From: JBDHRG01 sp039807445
GTDB lineage: Bacteria > Pseudomonadota > Gammaproteobacteria > Competibacterales > Competibacteraceae
Direction of reading: 5' to 3'
Assembly: GCA_039807445.1 (NCBI GenBank)
Contig: JBDHRG010000236.1
Span: forward strand, 1 to 5,504
DNA: 5,504 nucleotides
Every line of letters starts with the position of its first letter. The first letter of the stretch is position 1. The notes under the pieces were generated by a model, which saw nothing but the letters and a program-made list of their open reading frames with translations, ran no database searches and was not told where the DNA came from. Shown one piece after another: positions 1-5,504 of the stretch. Position numbers and translations under genes: made by a program.

Positions 1-1379
1 TCCTTCTCGCCGCCGAAGGCGCCGCCGATCTCGGCGCCCGAGGTGCCGATGTTGACGTTGGCGATGCCGCAGTCCGAGCCCACCGCCGACAGGAAGGTTT
101 CGGCTTCGCGCAGATCGTTGCTGAACACCGCCGACGACAGCCCCTGCGGCACGTCGTTCTGAAGCCGCAGCGCCTCCTCGAAGTGCTCGTAGCCGAGCAC
201 GTACAGGATCGGCGCGAAGGTTTCGTGGCGCACGGTGTCGGTCTGCGCCGGCATCTCGATCAGCGCCGGGGTCACGTAGTACGCCTGCGGGAAGTCGTCG
301 TCGAGCACGCGCTCGCCGCCGCTGACGACGCCGCCCTCGATGCGCGCGGCGGTCAGCGCCGCCTGCATCGCCTGGAACGCGTGACTGTCGACCAGCGGAC
401 CGAGCAGCGTGCCGGCCTCGCGCGGGTCGCCGATGCGCACCGAGGCATAGGCGCGCTTCAGGCGTTCGACCAGCTCGGTGCGGATGCTCGTGTGAACGAT
501 CAGCCGGCGCGTGGTGGTGCAGCGCTGGCCGGCGGTGCCGACCGCGCCGAACAGGATGCCGCGCACCGCCAGGTCGAGGTCGGCCGAGGGGGTGACGATG
601 ATCGCGTTGTTGCCGCCGAGCTCGAGCAGGCAGCGGCCGAAGCGCGCCGCCACGCGCGGGCCGACCTCGCGGCCCATGCGCGTGCTGCCGGTCGCCGACA
701 CCAGCGCGACTCTGGGGTGGTCGACCAGCGCCGCGCCGACTTCGCGCCCGCCGATCACGAGCTGCGCCAGCCCGGCCGGCGCATCGCCGAAGCGTGAAGC
801 CGCGCGCTCGAACAGCGCCTGCGCCGCGAGCGCCGACAGCGGCGTCTTTTCCGAGGGCTTCCACAGCACCGTGTCGCCGCACACCAGCGCGAGGGCGGCG
901 TTCCAGGCCCACACCGCGACCGGGAAGTTGAAGGCGCTGATCACGCCGACCACGCCGAGCGGGTGCCAGGTCTCCATCATGCGGTGGCCGGGGCGCTCGG
1001 AGGCGATCGTCAGCCCGTGCAGCTGGCGCGACAGCCCGACGGCGAAGTCGCAGATGTCGATCATCTCCTGCACTTCGCCCTGGCCTTCGGCGAGGATCTT
1101 GCCGGCCTCGAGGCTGACCAGCTCGCCGAGCGCGCGCTTGTGCGCGCGCAGCTCCTCGCCGAACAGGCGTACCAGCTCGCCGCGCCGCGGCGCCGGCACG
1201 CTGCGCCAGGCGAGGAAGGCGGCGTGCGCGCGCTCGACGGCGGCGGCGACGTCGTCGGCGCCGTGCTCGCGCACGCGGCCGAGCTCGGCGCCGTCGATCG
1301 GCGAGCGCGCGATCAGCGTGCCGTCGCGCAGGGCGTCCGGGTCGAGCCCCAGGGTCCGCAGCAGGGTTTCGGTATTCAT
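1..1379 (-). CDS. amaB: ALDH7-type aldehyde dehydrogenase (alpha-aminoadipate semialdehyde / piperideine-6-carboxylate dehydrogenase), C-terminus cut by window edge
   Basis: This is a soluble NAD(P)+-dependent aldehyde dehydrogenase of the ALDH7 (antiquitin) group, whose members oxidise alpha-aminoadipate semialdehyde, in equilibrium with piperideine-6-carboxylate, to alpha-aminoadipate in lysine and pipecolate catabolism. I read 459 complete codons from ATG (bases 1379-1377). Visible landmarks are the catalytic-site Asn151 in AFNFPV, cofactor-binding Lys174 in WKPSEK, the ATGST nucleotide loop (229-233), general base Glu253 in LELGGNNA, nucleophile Cys287 in GTAGQRCTTTRR and the HETFAPI motif (385-391). 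The stretch NVNIGTSGAEIGGAFGGEK (441-459) matches human ALDH7A1 nearly residue for residue and separates this group from other ALDHs. Only about 40 to 50 C-terminal residues should be missing beyond base 1. A GGAG ribosome site lies about 9 bases before the start. It is divergent from the stress-protein gene. The family call is firm; the exact substrate, and hence the symbol, is inferred from family. Confidence 0.93.
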   Translation of the reverse strand, partial: MNTETLLRTLGLDPDALRDGTLIARSPIDGAELGRVREHGADDVAAAVERAHAAFLAWRSVPAPRRGELVRLFGEELRAHKRALGELVSLEAGKILAEGQGEVQEMIDICDFAVGLSRQLHGLTIASERPGHRMMETWHPLGVVGVISAFNFPVAVWAWNAALALVCGDTVLWKPSEKTPLSALAAQALFERAASRFGDAPAGLAQLVIGGREVGAALVDHPRVALVSATGSTRMGREVGPRVAARFGRCLLELGGNNAIIVTPSADLDLAVRGILFGAVGTAGQRCTTTRRLIVHTSIRTELVERLKRAYASVRIGDPREAGTLLGPLVDSHAFQAMQAALTAARIEGGVVSGGERVLDDDFPQAYYVTPALIEMPAQTDTVRHETFAPILYVLGYEHFEEALRLQNDVPQGLSSAVFSNDLREAETFLSAVGSDCGIANVNIGTSGAEIGGAFGGEK

Positions 1380-1433
1380 CGGTGTTTGCTCCAGCTCATG
1401 GCGCCGCGGGGCGGCGGTGTTCAGAATCGGTCA

Positions 1434-1448
1434 GCGGACGTGGTCCGC
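1434..1448. promoter_or_regulatory. Inverted repeat GCGGAC-GTG-GTCCGC upstream of the stress protein gene
   Basis: Two perfect 6-base arms (1434-1439 and 1443-1448) flank a 3-base centre. The repeat ends 7 bases before the GGAGG ribosome site and 19 bases before the ATG of the universal stress protein. It could be a regulator site or a small hairpin in the 5' leader. There is no T-run, so it is not an intrinsic terminator. In DNA this GC-rich, a 6-base arm may also occur by chance. Confidence 0.35.
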
Positions 1449-1455
1449 GTTCCGG

Positions 1456-1460
1456 GGAGG
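1456..1460 (+). promoter_or_regulatory. Ribosome binding site (GGAGG) of the stress protein gene
   Basis: A strong Shine-Dalgarno GGAGG lies 7 bases before ATG 1468. This fixes the start of the stress protein and argues against the much longer open frame that continues upstream through the antisense of the dehydrogenase. Confidence 0.75.
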
Positions 1461-1467
1461 GCCAGAC

Positions 1468-1893
1468 ATGAAGATCCTGATCGCCGTCGACGGCTCCGAA
1501 TGCTCGCTGCGCGCGGCGCGCTTCGCGGTCGAACACGCCGACTGGCTGCGCGAGCGGCCGACGCTGGTGCTGCTGAACGTGCAGGAACCGGTGCTCGCCG
1601 GTCGCGTTGCGGCGTACATGAGTCACGACGAGATCGAAGGCCTCTATGCCAAGGCGGCCGACGAGGCGCTGGCCGCCGCCTCGGGGCTGTTGCGCAGTGC
1701 CGGCATCGACTTCGAGACCGCGACGCGCGTCGGCGAAGCCGGCGAGGCGATCGCCGGCTTCGCCGCGAGCGGGGGATTCGACCTGATCGTGATGGGGTCG
1801 CACGGCTACGGCGCGCTCGGCAACGTGGTGATGGGCTCGGTCGCGACCAAGGTGCTCGCGCACACCAGGGTGCCGGTGCTGCTGGTCAGGTGA
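1468..1893 (+). CDS. Universal stress protein, UspA family, single-domain, ATP-binding type
   Basis: This is a 141-residue cytoplasmic protein of the usual length for a one-domain universal stress protein. The N-terminus MKILIAVDGS is the typical first beta strand, with Asp8 in the position that contacts adenine. Near the C-terminus the ATP-binding signature G-2x-G-9x-G-S is complete: Gly110, Gly113, then Gly123-Ser124, within VMGSHGYGALGNVVMGSVA. The protein ends in the common VPVLLVR strand. Members of this family bind ATP, dimerise and support survival under starvation or other stress, but the specific role cannot be read from sequence. The start is set by a GGAGG site 7 bases upstream. 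The gene is divergent from the dehydrogenase and ends only 12 bases from the stop of the convergent thiamine enzyme, so it forms its own transcription unit between two genes on the other strand. It may be unrelated to the catabolic genes around it. Confidence 0.95.
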   Translation: MKILIAVDGSECSLRAARFAVEHADWLRERPTLVLLNVQEPVLAGRVAAYMSHDEIEGLYAKAADEALAAASGLLRSAGIDFETATRVGEAGEAIAGFAASGGFDLIVMGSHGYGALGNVVMGSVATKVLAHTRVPVLLVR

Positions 1894-1905
1894 GCCCTGT
1901 ATTCT

Positions 1906-3585
1906 TCACGCCCCCTTGCCGCGCAGCGCGCTCAGCGTCGCGCGCGTGCTGATGCGCTCGACGCTGGTGCGCAGCTCGATCAGCGCCGCGGTGTCGGCGG
2001 CCAGCGCGCGTTCGAGCGCCGGGGCGAAGTCTTCGGTGCGCACGACCGTTTCGCCGTGTGCGCCGAAGGCGCGCGCATAGGCGGCGAAGTCCGGGTTCAC
2101 CAGGTCGGTCGCGACGGTGCGCCCGGGGTAGTGGCGTTCCTGGTGCATGCGGATCGTGCCGTACGAGCCGTTGTTGAACACCAGGACCAGCGGCTTCAGC
2201 CCGTGCTGGACCGCGGTCGCCAGTTCCTGGCCGTTCATCAGGAAGTCGCCGTCGCCGCTGAATGCCACCACCGCGCGCCCCGGGTGGCGCGCGCACGCGG
2301 CGACCGCCGCCGGGACGCCGTAGCCCATCGCGCCGCTGAGCGGCGCGAGCTGGCTCGGGTACGCGGCATAGGTGTGGAAGCGCTGCGCCCAGCCGGTGTA
2401 GTTGCCGGCGCCGTTGGTGATGATCGCGTCGGCCGGCAGCCGCGCCTCGAGCGTGCGCGCGACCTCGAACAGGTCGAGCGCTTCGCCGACGGGCGCGGCC
2501 GGTGGCACGCGGTCGGCCTCGAACTCGGCGCGCGCCTGTGCCGTCCACGCGGCCCAGGCCGGTGCTGCGGGCGCCTCGAGCGCGGCGAGCGCGCGCGCGC
2601 AGGCGCGGTGCGAGGCGGCGATCGCGAGCTCGGCGCGGAAGACGCGGTTGCACTCCTCGGGCTCGGGGTGGACGTGCACCAGCCGCTGGCGCGGCTGCGG
2701 CGCCTCGACCAGCGTGTAGCCGTCGGTCGTCATCTCGTCGAGCCGGGCGCCGAGCGCGAGCAGCACGTCGGTGTCGCGCACGCGGCGGGCGAGCTCGGGG
2801 CTGACCGAGGTGCCGAGCGCGCCGGCGTAGCACGGGTGGCGGTTGTCGAACACGTCCTGCCGGCGGAAGGCGGCGGCGACCGGCAGTTGCCAGCGCTCGG
2901 CGAAGGCGTGCAGCGCAGCGCGCGACTCGGACGTCCAACCGCCGCCGCCGACCACCAGCAGCGGCCGGCGGGCTTCGCGCAGCATCGTCCCCAGCCGCGC
3001 CAGCGCCGCCGGGTCGGGCCAGGACTCGGCGGGGCAGGGCAGCGCAGGGTCGGGCACGCGGGCGCGGTCTTCGAGCAGGTCTTCGGGCAGCGCGATCACC
3101 ACCGGACCCGGCCGGCCGCTGAGCGCGACGTGCCAGGCGCGGCCGATGATCTCGGGGATGCGCGCGGCGTCCTCGATCTGCGTCGCCCACTTCGCCAGCG
3201 GACCGAAGGCGGCGCGGTAATCGACTTCCTGGAAGGCTTCGCGGCCGAGCTCGCCGCGGCCGACCTGGCCGACGAACAGCAGCAGCGGCGTCGAGTCCTG
3301 GCGTGCGGTGTGCACGCCGATCGCGGCATTGCACGCGCCGGGGCCGCGCGTGACGAAGGCGATGCCGGGCCGGCCGCTCAGCTTGCCGTCGGCTTCGGCC
3401 ATGAACGCCGCGCCGCCCTCCTGCCGGCAGGTGATCAGCTCGAAGCGGTCGCGCGCGTCGTGCAGCGCGTCGAGCACCGCCAGGTAGCTCTCGCCCGGCA
3501 CGCAGTAGCCGCGGTCGGCGCCGAGCGCGAGCAGCGTGTCGACCAGGAGGTGCGCGCCGCTGCGCGCGGGGATGTCGTTTGCCAT
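1906..3585 (-). CDS. Thiamine-diphosphate-dependent enzyme of the acetolactate synthase superfamily (2-oxo acid decarboxylase or lyase, substrate unknown)
   Basis: A 559-residue cytoplasmic enzyme with the three-domain layout of the AHAS/pyruvate-oxidase group: pyrimidine-binding domain (about 8-172), central domain (about 193-335) and thiamine-diphosphate-binding domain (about 370-545). The catalytic Glu56 lies in CRQEGGAAFM, and an AHAS-like FQE motif is at 118-120. The diphosphate/Mg site runs from GDGD (444-447) to NN (471-472), with Asp445 and Asn472 at the usual 27-residue spacing. The segment after NN reads GSYGTIRMHQE; true acetolactate synthases have LGMVRQWQ-like residues here, so the specificity Trp is replaced by His481. 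No regulatory small-subunit gene is adjacent. I therefore think it acts on another 2-oxo acid, perhaps giving an aldehyde, rather than in branched-chain synthesis. The ATG at 3585 follows a purine-rich stretch (3594-3604). An in-frame TTG two codons upstream is a possible alternative. It lies 89 bases downstream of the regulator gene, probably co-transcribed. Confidence 0.9.
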   Translation of the reverse strand: MANDIPARSGAHLLVDTLLALGADRGYCVPGESYLAVLDALHDARDRFELITCRQEGGAAFMAEADGKLSGRPGIAFVTRGPGACNAAIGVHTARQDSTPLLLFVGQVGRGELGREAFQEVDYRAAFGPLAKWATQIEDAARIPEIIGRAWHVALSGRPGPVVIALPEDLLEDRARVPDPALPCPAESWPDPAALARLGTMLREARRPLLVVGGGGWTSESRAALHAFAERWQLPVAAAFRRQDVFDNRHPCYAGALGTSVSPELARRVRDTDVLLALGARLDEMTTDGYTLVEAPQPRQRLVHVHPEPEECNRVFRAELAIAASHRACARALAALEAPAAPAWAAWTAQARAEFEADRVPPAAPVGEALDLFEVARTLEARLPADAIITNGAGNYTGWAQRFHTYAAYPSQLAPLSGAMGYGVPAAVAACARHPGRAVVAFSGDGDFLMNGQELATAVQHGLKPLVLVFNNGSYGTIRMHQERHYPGRTVATDLVNPDFAAYARAFGAHGETVVRTEDFAPALERALAADTAALIELRTSVERISTRATLSALRGKGA

Positions 3586-3674
3586 CTTCAACGTTCTCTT
3601 CCTCAGTTTGGCGGGCGGTCCGATCTGCGCCGGACGCGTCCCGGTCGTGGTTTCCTCTCCCGAGGTCCGGATGC
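3586..3674 (-). other. Intergenic gap between regulator and thiamine enzyme, with weak hairpin
   Basis: This 89-base gap lies between two genes of the same direction. It holds a purine-rich run (3594-3604, GAGGAAGAGAA on the minus strand) that probably serves as a loose ribosome site for the thiamine enzyme. It also holds a 5-base inverted repeat GTCCG / CGGAC (3618-3622 and 3631-3635) with an 8-base loop. No T-run follows, so I do not call a terminator. No clear promoter is visible, so read-through from the regulator gene is the simplest reading. Confidence 0.4.
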
Positions 3675-4247
3675 CTACGGCTCCCCCGCCTGCGGCTGGG
3701 TGCTGATCCACAGCACTTCGGCATCGTGCTCGCCGAGGCTGAGCAGACGGTGGCCGGTGCCGCTGTCGAGGTAGGCGCAGTCGCCGGCGGCGAGCCGCAC
3801 GGCGTCGCCGCGCTCGGTGTGCAGCTCGACCGCGCCGTCGAGCACGTAGACGAACTCTTCGCCGGCATGGCGGCTCCAGTCGTCGGGCGGCGTGTCGGCG
3901 TGCGCCCTGACCCGGCTCAGGAAGGGCATCATGCGCTTGCCCGGGCGCTCGGCGCACAGCAGCGCGTGCTGGTAGAGCGGCGTGGCGTGCGGCCTGCCCT
4001 CGCCGCGGCGGCAGACGCTGGGGCCGGGCGCCGGCTCGGGCACGGCGAACAGCTCGGCGACGTCGACCTCGAAGCCGGCGGCGAGCTTGAGCACGTTGTC
4101 GTAGGTCGGCGACATGCGCCCGTTCTCGATCTTCGACAGCGTCGAGCGCGCCAGCCCCGTGGCCTGGCTGGCGCGCGCCAGCGTCCAGCCGCGCGCACTG
4201 CGCAGCGCGCGCAGGCGAATGCCGAGCGGGGTAGGGGCTGCGCTCAT
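3675..4247 (-). CDS. XRE-family transcriptional regulator with C-terminal cupin sensor domain
   Basis: A 190-residue cytoplasmic DNA-binding regulator. Residues 8-67 form an XRE/Cro helix-turn-helix (LGIRLRALRSARGWTLARAS, then GLARSTLSKIENG with the recognition helix, then SPTYDNVLKLAAGF). After a linker, residues about 105-183 form a cupin barrel. Cupin motif 1 is SRHAGEEFVYVLDG (125-138) with His127 and Glu131 as likely metal or ligand contacts; motif 2 is GDCAYLDSGTGHRL (155-168) with His166. The first His of the classic HxH is Ser125. This is the domain pairing of PuuR-like regulators, which sense small metabolites of catabolic pathways. I chose ATG 4247 (MSAAPTPLG) because it sits right before the HTH and has a GGAG site 11 bases upstream. 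A further ATG at 4334 would add 29 low-complexity residues and overlap the start of the divergent oxidoreductase. The gene is divergent from the oxidoreductase and upstream of the thiamine enzyme, so it probably controls both. Effector unknown. Confidence 0.92.
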   Translation of the reverse strand: MSAAPTPLGIRLRALRSARGWTLARASQATGLARSTLSKIENGRMSPTYDNVLKLAAGFEVDVAELFAVPEPAPGPSVCRRGEGRPHATPLYQHALLCAERPGKRMMPFLSRVRAHADTPPDDWSRHAGEEFVYVLDGAVELHTERGDAVRLAAGDCAYLDSGTGHRLLSLGEHDAEVLWISTQPQAGEP

Positions 4248-4277
4248 CGGTGCTCGCGCTCCAGGGGGTGGTGGATG

Positions 4278-4292
4278 GTGCAAATTTAGCAC
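4278..4292. promoter_or_regulatory. Candidate operator 1: imperfect palindrome GTGCAAATTTAGCAC
   Basis: Six of seven base pairs match around a single central T (4285); the only mismatch is A4282 with A4288. It sits in the divergent region 31 bases upstream of the regulator start and 40 bases upstream of the oxidoreductase start. Its length and symmetry fit a dimeric XRE-type repressor. Binding is inferred, not shown. Confidence 0.45.
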
Positions 4293-4296
4293 AGAA

Positions 4297-4310
4297 TTTC
4301 CGATAGGAAA
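4297..4310. promoter_or_regulatory. Candidate operator 2: inverted repeat TTTCC-GATA-GGAAA
   Basis: Perfect 5-base arms flank a 4-base spacer, 5 bases from the first palindrome and 22 bases upstream of the oxidoreductase start. The two repeats do not share a sequence, so at most one is likely to be the regulator's own recognition site. The other could serve a second factor or be chance. Confidence 0.4.
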
Positions 4311-4332
4311 CGTTACCCGAGGAAAACCGTCC

Positions 4333-5504
4333 ATGCAGCATTACGATGTCGTGATCGTCGGCGGCGCCGCCGTCGGCAGCGCCGCCGCCTATTTCCTCGC
4401 CGCCGATCCCGGCTTCGGCGGCTCGGTGCTGGTGCTCGAGAAAGACCCGAGCTACCAGCGCTGCGCGACCACGCTGTCGGCGGCGTCGATCCGCCACCAG
4501 TTCTCGACCGAGGAGAACATCCGCCTGTCGCAGTTCGGCACCGAGTTCGTCAAGCACCTCGAGCGGCTCGAGCTCGGCGGCGAGGTGCCCGACGTCGGCT
4601 TCCACGAGGGCGGCTACCTGTTCCTCGCCACCGCGGCCGGCCGCGCCGTGCTCGAGGAGAAGCACCGCGTGCAGCGCGGGCTGGGCGTCGACGTCGCGCT
4701 GCTCGGCCCCGAGGCGCTGGTCGCGCGCTTCCCCTGGCTCGAGACCGGCGACCTCGCGCTCGGCTCGCTCGGGCTGTCGGGCGAGGGCTGGCTCGACGCC
4801 TACGCGCTGCTGCGCGGCGTGCGGCGCAAGGCCATCGCGCTCGGCGCCGAGTACCGCGAAGCCGAGGTCGTCGGCGTGCGCCGCGAGGGCCGGCGCGTCA
4901 CCGCGGTGCGGCTCGCCGATGGCACCGCGATCGGCTGCGGCACGCTGATCAACGCCGCCGGCACCGGTGCGCGCGCGCTGGCCGCGGCGGCCGGCATCCC
5001 CCTGCCGGTCGAGGCGCGCAAGCGCTGCGTGTTCTACGTCCAGTGCCCCGAGCGCCTGCCCGGCTGCCCGCTGGTGGTCGACCCCTCGGGCGCGTACTTC
5101 CGCCCCGAAGGCGCGGGCTTCATCTGCGGCATCTCGCCGGCGGAGACCGACGACCCCGAGCGTTTCGACTTCGAGGTCGAGCACCGTCTGTTCGACGAGC
5201 TGCTGTGGCCGCTACTGGCCGCGCGCGTTCCGGCCTTCGAGGCGCTGCGCTGCGTCAACGCCTGGGCTGGGCACTACGACGTCAACACGCTCGACCACAA
5301 CGTGATCCTCGGCCCGCACCCCGAGCTCGACAATCTGCTGTTCGCCAACGGCTTCAGCGGCCACGGCCTGCAGCAGTCGCCCGGCGTCGGCCGCGCGCTG
5401 GCCGAGCTGGTGGTGCACGGGCGCTATGTCAGCCTCGATCTGGCACGGCTCGGCTGGAGGCGGGTGCTCGACAACCGGCCGCTGCGCGAGCTGGCGGTGG
5501 TGTA
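4333..5504 (+). CDS. FAD-dependent oxidoreductase of the DAO superfamily, FOXRED1-like; reaches the right window edge
   Basis: 390 complete codons are visible. The N-terminus is a Rossmann FAD site, VVIVGGAAVGSA (6-17), followed by acidic Glu36 in LVLEKD, which should hold the ribose of FAD. A second dinucleotide-fold strand is LINAAG (205-210). The protein resembles mitochondrial FOXRED1 along its length as I remember that protein: SIRHQFSTEENIRLS (52-66), EGWLDAYALLRG (151-162), LPVEARKR (224-231), SGAYFRPEG (252-260), WAGHYDVNTLDHN (311-323) and FANGFSGHGLQQSPGVGRA (337-355). Relatives oxidise amines or amino acids such as sarcosine, glycine or D-amino acids to imines. Substrate here is unknown. 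The second Gly of GxGxxG is Ala12. Bases 5503-5504 are TA, so the next codon is a stop or Tyr; FOXRED1 ends at the equivalent point, so the gene is probably complete to within one codon. A GAGG site precedes the ATG by 10 bases. It is divergent from the cupin regulator. Confidence 0.92.
   Translation, partial: MQHYDVVIVGGAAVGSAAAYFLAADPGFGGSVLVLEKDPSYQRCATTLSAASIRHQFSTEENIRLSQFGTEFVKHLERLELGGEVPDVGFHEGGYLFLATAAGRAVLEEKHRVQRGLGVDVALLGPEALVARFPWLETGDLALGSLGLSGEGWLDAYALLRGVRRKAIALGAEYREAEVVGVRREGRRVTAVRLADGTAIGCGTLINAAGTGARALAAAAGIPLPVEARKRCVFYVQCPERLPGCPLVVDPSGAYFRPEGAGFICGISPAETDDPERFDFEVEHRLFDELLWPLLAARVPAFEALRCVNAWAGHYDVNTLDHNVILGPHPELDNLLFANGFSGHGLQQSPGVGRALAELVVHGRYVSLDLARLGWRRVLDNRPLRELAVV

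Larger units (their letters stand above)
1380..1467. promoter_or_regulatory. Divergent intergenic region between aldehyde dehydrogenase and stress protein genes
   Basis: These 88 bases separate two genes that start outward, so promoters for both should lie here or reach slightly into the neighbouring coding ends. I see GGAG (minus strand) serving the dehydrogenase and GGAGG (plus strand, 1456-1460) serving the stress protein. I see no convincing -35/-10 pair in this GC-rich stretch. The one clear structural element is the 15-base inverted repeat listed separately. Confidence 0.55.
4248..4332. promoter_or_regulatory. Divergent promoter/operator region between regulator and FAD oxidoreductase
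   Basis: These 85 bases include the most AT-rich stretch of the window (about 4281-4315), as expected of a promoter in a GC-rich genome. Two inverted repeats lie inside it and are listed separately. On the minus strand TGCTAAATT could be a weak extended -10 for the regulator gene. I cannot assign a firm -35/-10 for the plus direction. A plus-strand GAGG (4319-4322) lies 10 bases before the oxidoreductase ATG. Overlap of repeats and promoter would let the regulator act on both directions. Confidence 0.65.

Noticed and set aside
183..1467. Plus-strand open frames antisense to the aldehyde dehydrogenase, including one that runs in frame into the stress protein
   Set aside because: They mirror a clear ALDH7 gene. 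The stress protein has its own strong ribosome site and a canonical N-terminus at 1468, so the upstream extension is not a fusion.
1894..1905. Intrinsic terminator between the convergent stress protein and thiamine enzyme genes
   Set aside because: The gap is only 12 bases, with no stem followed by a T-run on either strand in or near it.
3618..3635. Hairpin between regulator and thiamine enzyme as a terminator
   Set aside because: Five-base stem with an 8-base loop and no T-run; too weak, and termination there would cut off the downstream gene in the apparent operon.
2056..3774. 572-codon plus-strand open frame antisense to the thiamine enzyme
   Set aside because: Its translation is Arg/Ala/Gly/Val-rich with no recognisable domain, and it mirrors a gene with intact catalytic motifs. 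It is a shadow of the coding strand.
4248..4334. Longer start for the cupin regulator at ATG 4334
   Set aside because: It would add 29 residues with a Pro-rich stretch, cover the whole promoter region and overlap the start codon of the divergent oxidoreductase. The inner ATG at 4247 matches normal XRE-cupin length.
3586..5184. Minus-strand open frame continuing upstream of the thiamine enzyme for more than 500 codons, antisense to the oxidoreductase and across the regulator
   Set aside because: It is only the absence of stops in GC-rich DNA. Family similarity begins at MANDIPARSG (base 3585), and the extension overlaps two well-supported genes in other frames and has an Ala/Arg-rich composition.
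1..5504. Mobile element, CRISPR, toxin-antitoxin or phage system
   Set aside because: No transposase, integrase, direct-repeat array, attachment site or small paired genes were seen; composition is uniform apart from the one AT-rich promoter patch.

Overview
The window is very GC-rich and densely coding. Third codon positions are almost all G or C, which is why long spurious open frames run antisense to the genes. Gene content and codon style suggest a proteobacterium, most likely a betaproteobacterium (Rhodocyclales or Burkholderiales type). That placement is an inference from style, not from a marker gene. I see no RNA genes, mobile elements, CRISPR array or long repeats, and no gene-free stretch exceeds 100 bases.

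Layout from left to right: (1) on the minus strand, an aldehyde dehydrogenase of the ALDH7/antiquitin type (alpha-aminoadipate semialdehyde / piperideine-6-carboxylate dehydrogenase), cut at its C-terminus by the window edge; (2) on the plus strand, a small single-domain universal stress protein, divergent from the dehydrogenase; (3) on the minus strand, a 559-residue thiamine-diphosphate enzyme of the acetolactate-synthase superfamily whose substrate-pocket residues differ from true acetolactate synthase; (4) on the minus strand, just upstream of it, a 190-residue XRE helix-turn-helix plus cupin regulator; (5) on the plus strand, divergent from the regulator, an FAD-dependent oxidoreductase of the DAO superfamily that closely resembles mitochondrial FOXRED1. 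It reaches the right edge within about one codon of its expected end.

The 85-base divergent region between regulator and oxidoreductase is an AT-rich island holding two short inverted repeats, the best operator candidates here. The regulator probably controls both itself (with the thiamine enzyme downstream) and the oxidoreductase. An FAD amine or amino-acid oxidase, a thiamine enzyme able to act on 2-oxo acids, and a semialdehyde dehydrogenase, under a cupin-sensing regulator, would fit a catabolic module for an amino acid or polyamine-like compound, perhaps linked to lysine or pipecolate. This joint role is an inference from neighbourhood; only the individual families are well supported. 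Nothing here looks like a wholly new defence or mobile system. The most interesting items are the FOXRED1-like enzyme, the non-canonical thiamine enzyme, and the regulator's operator region.
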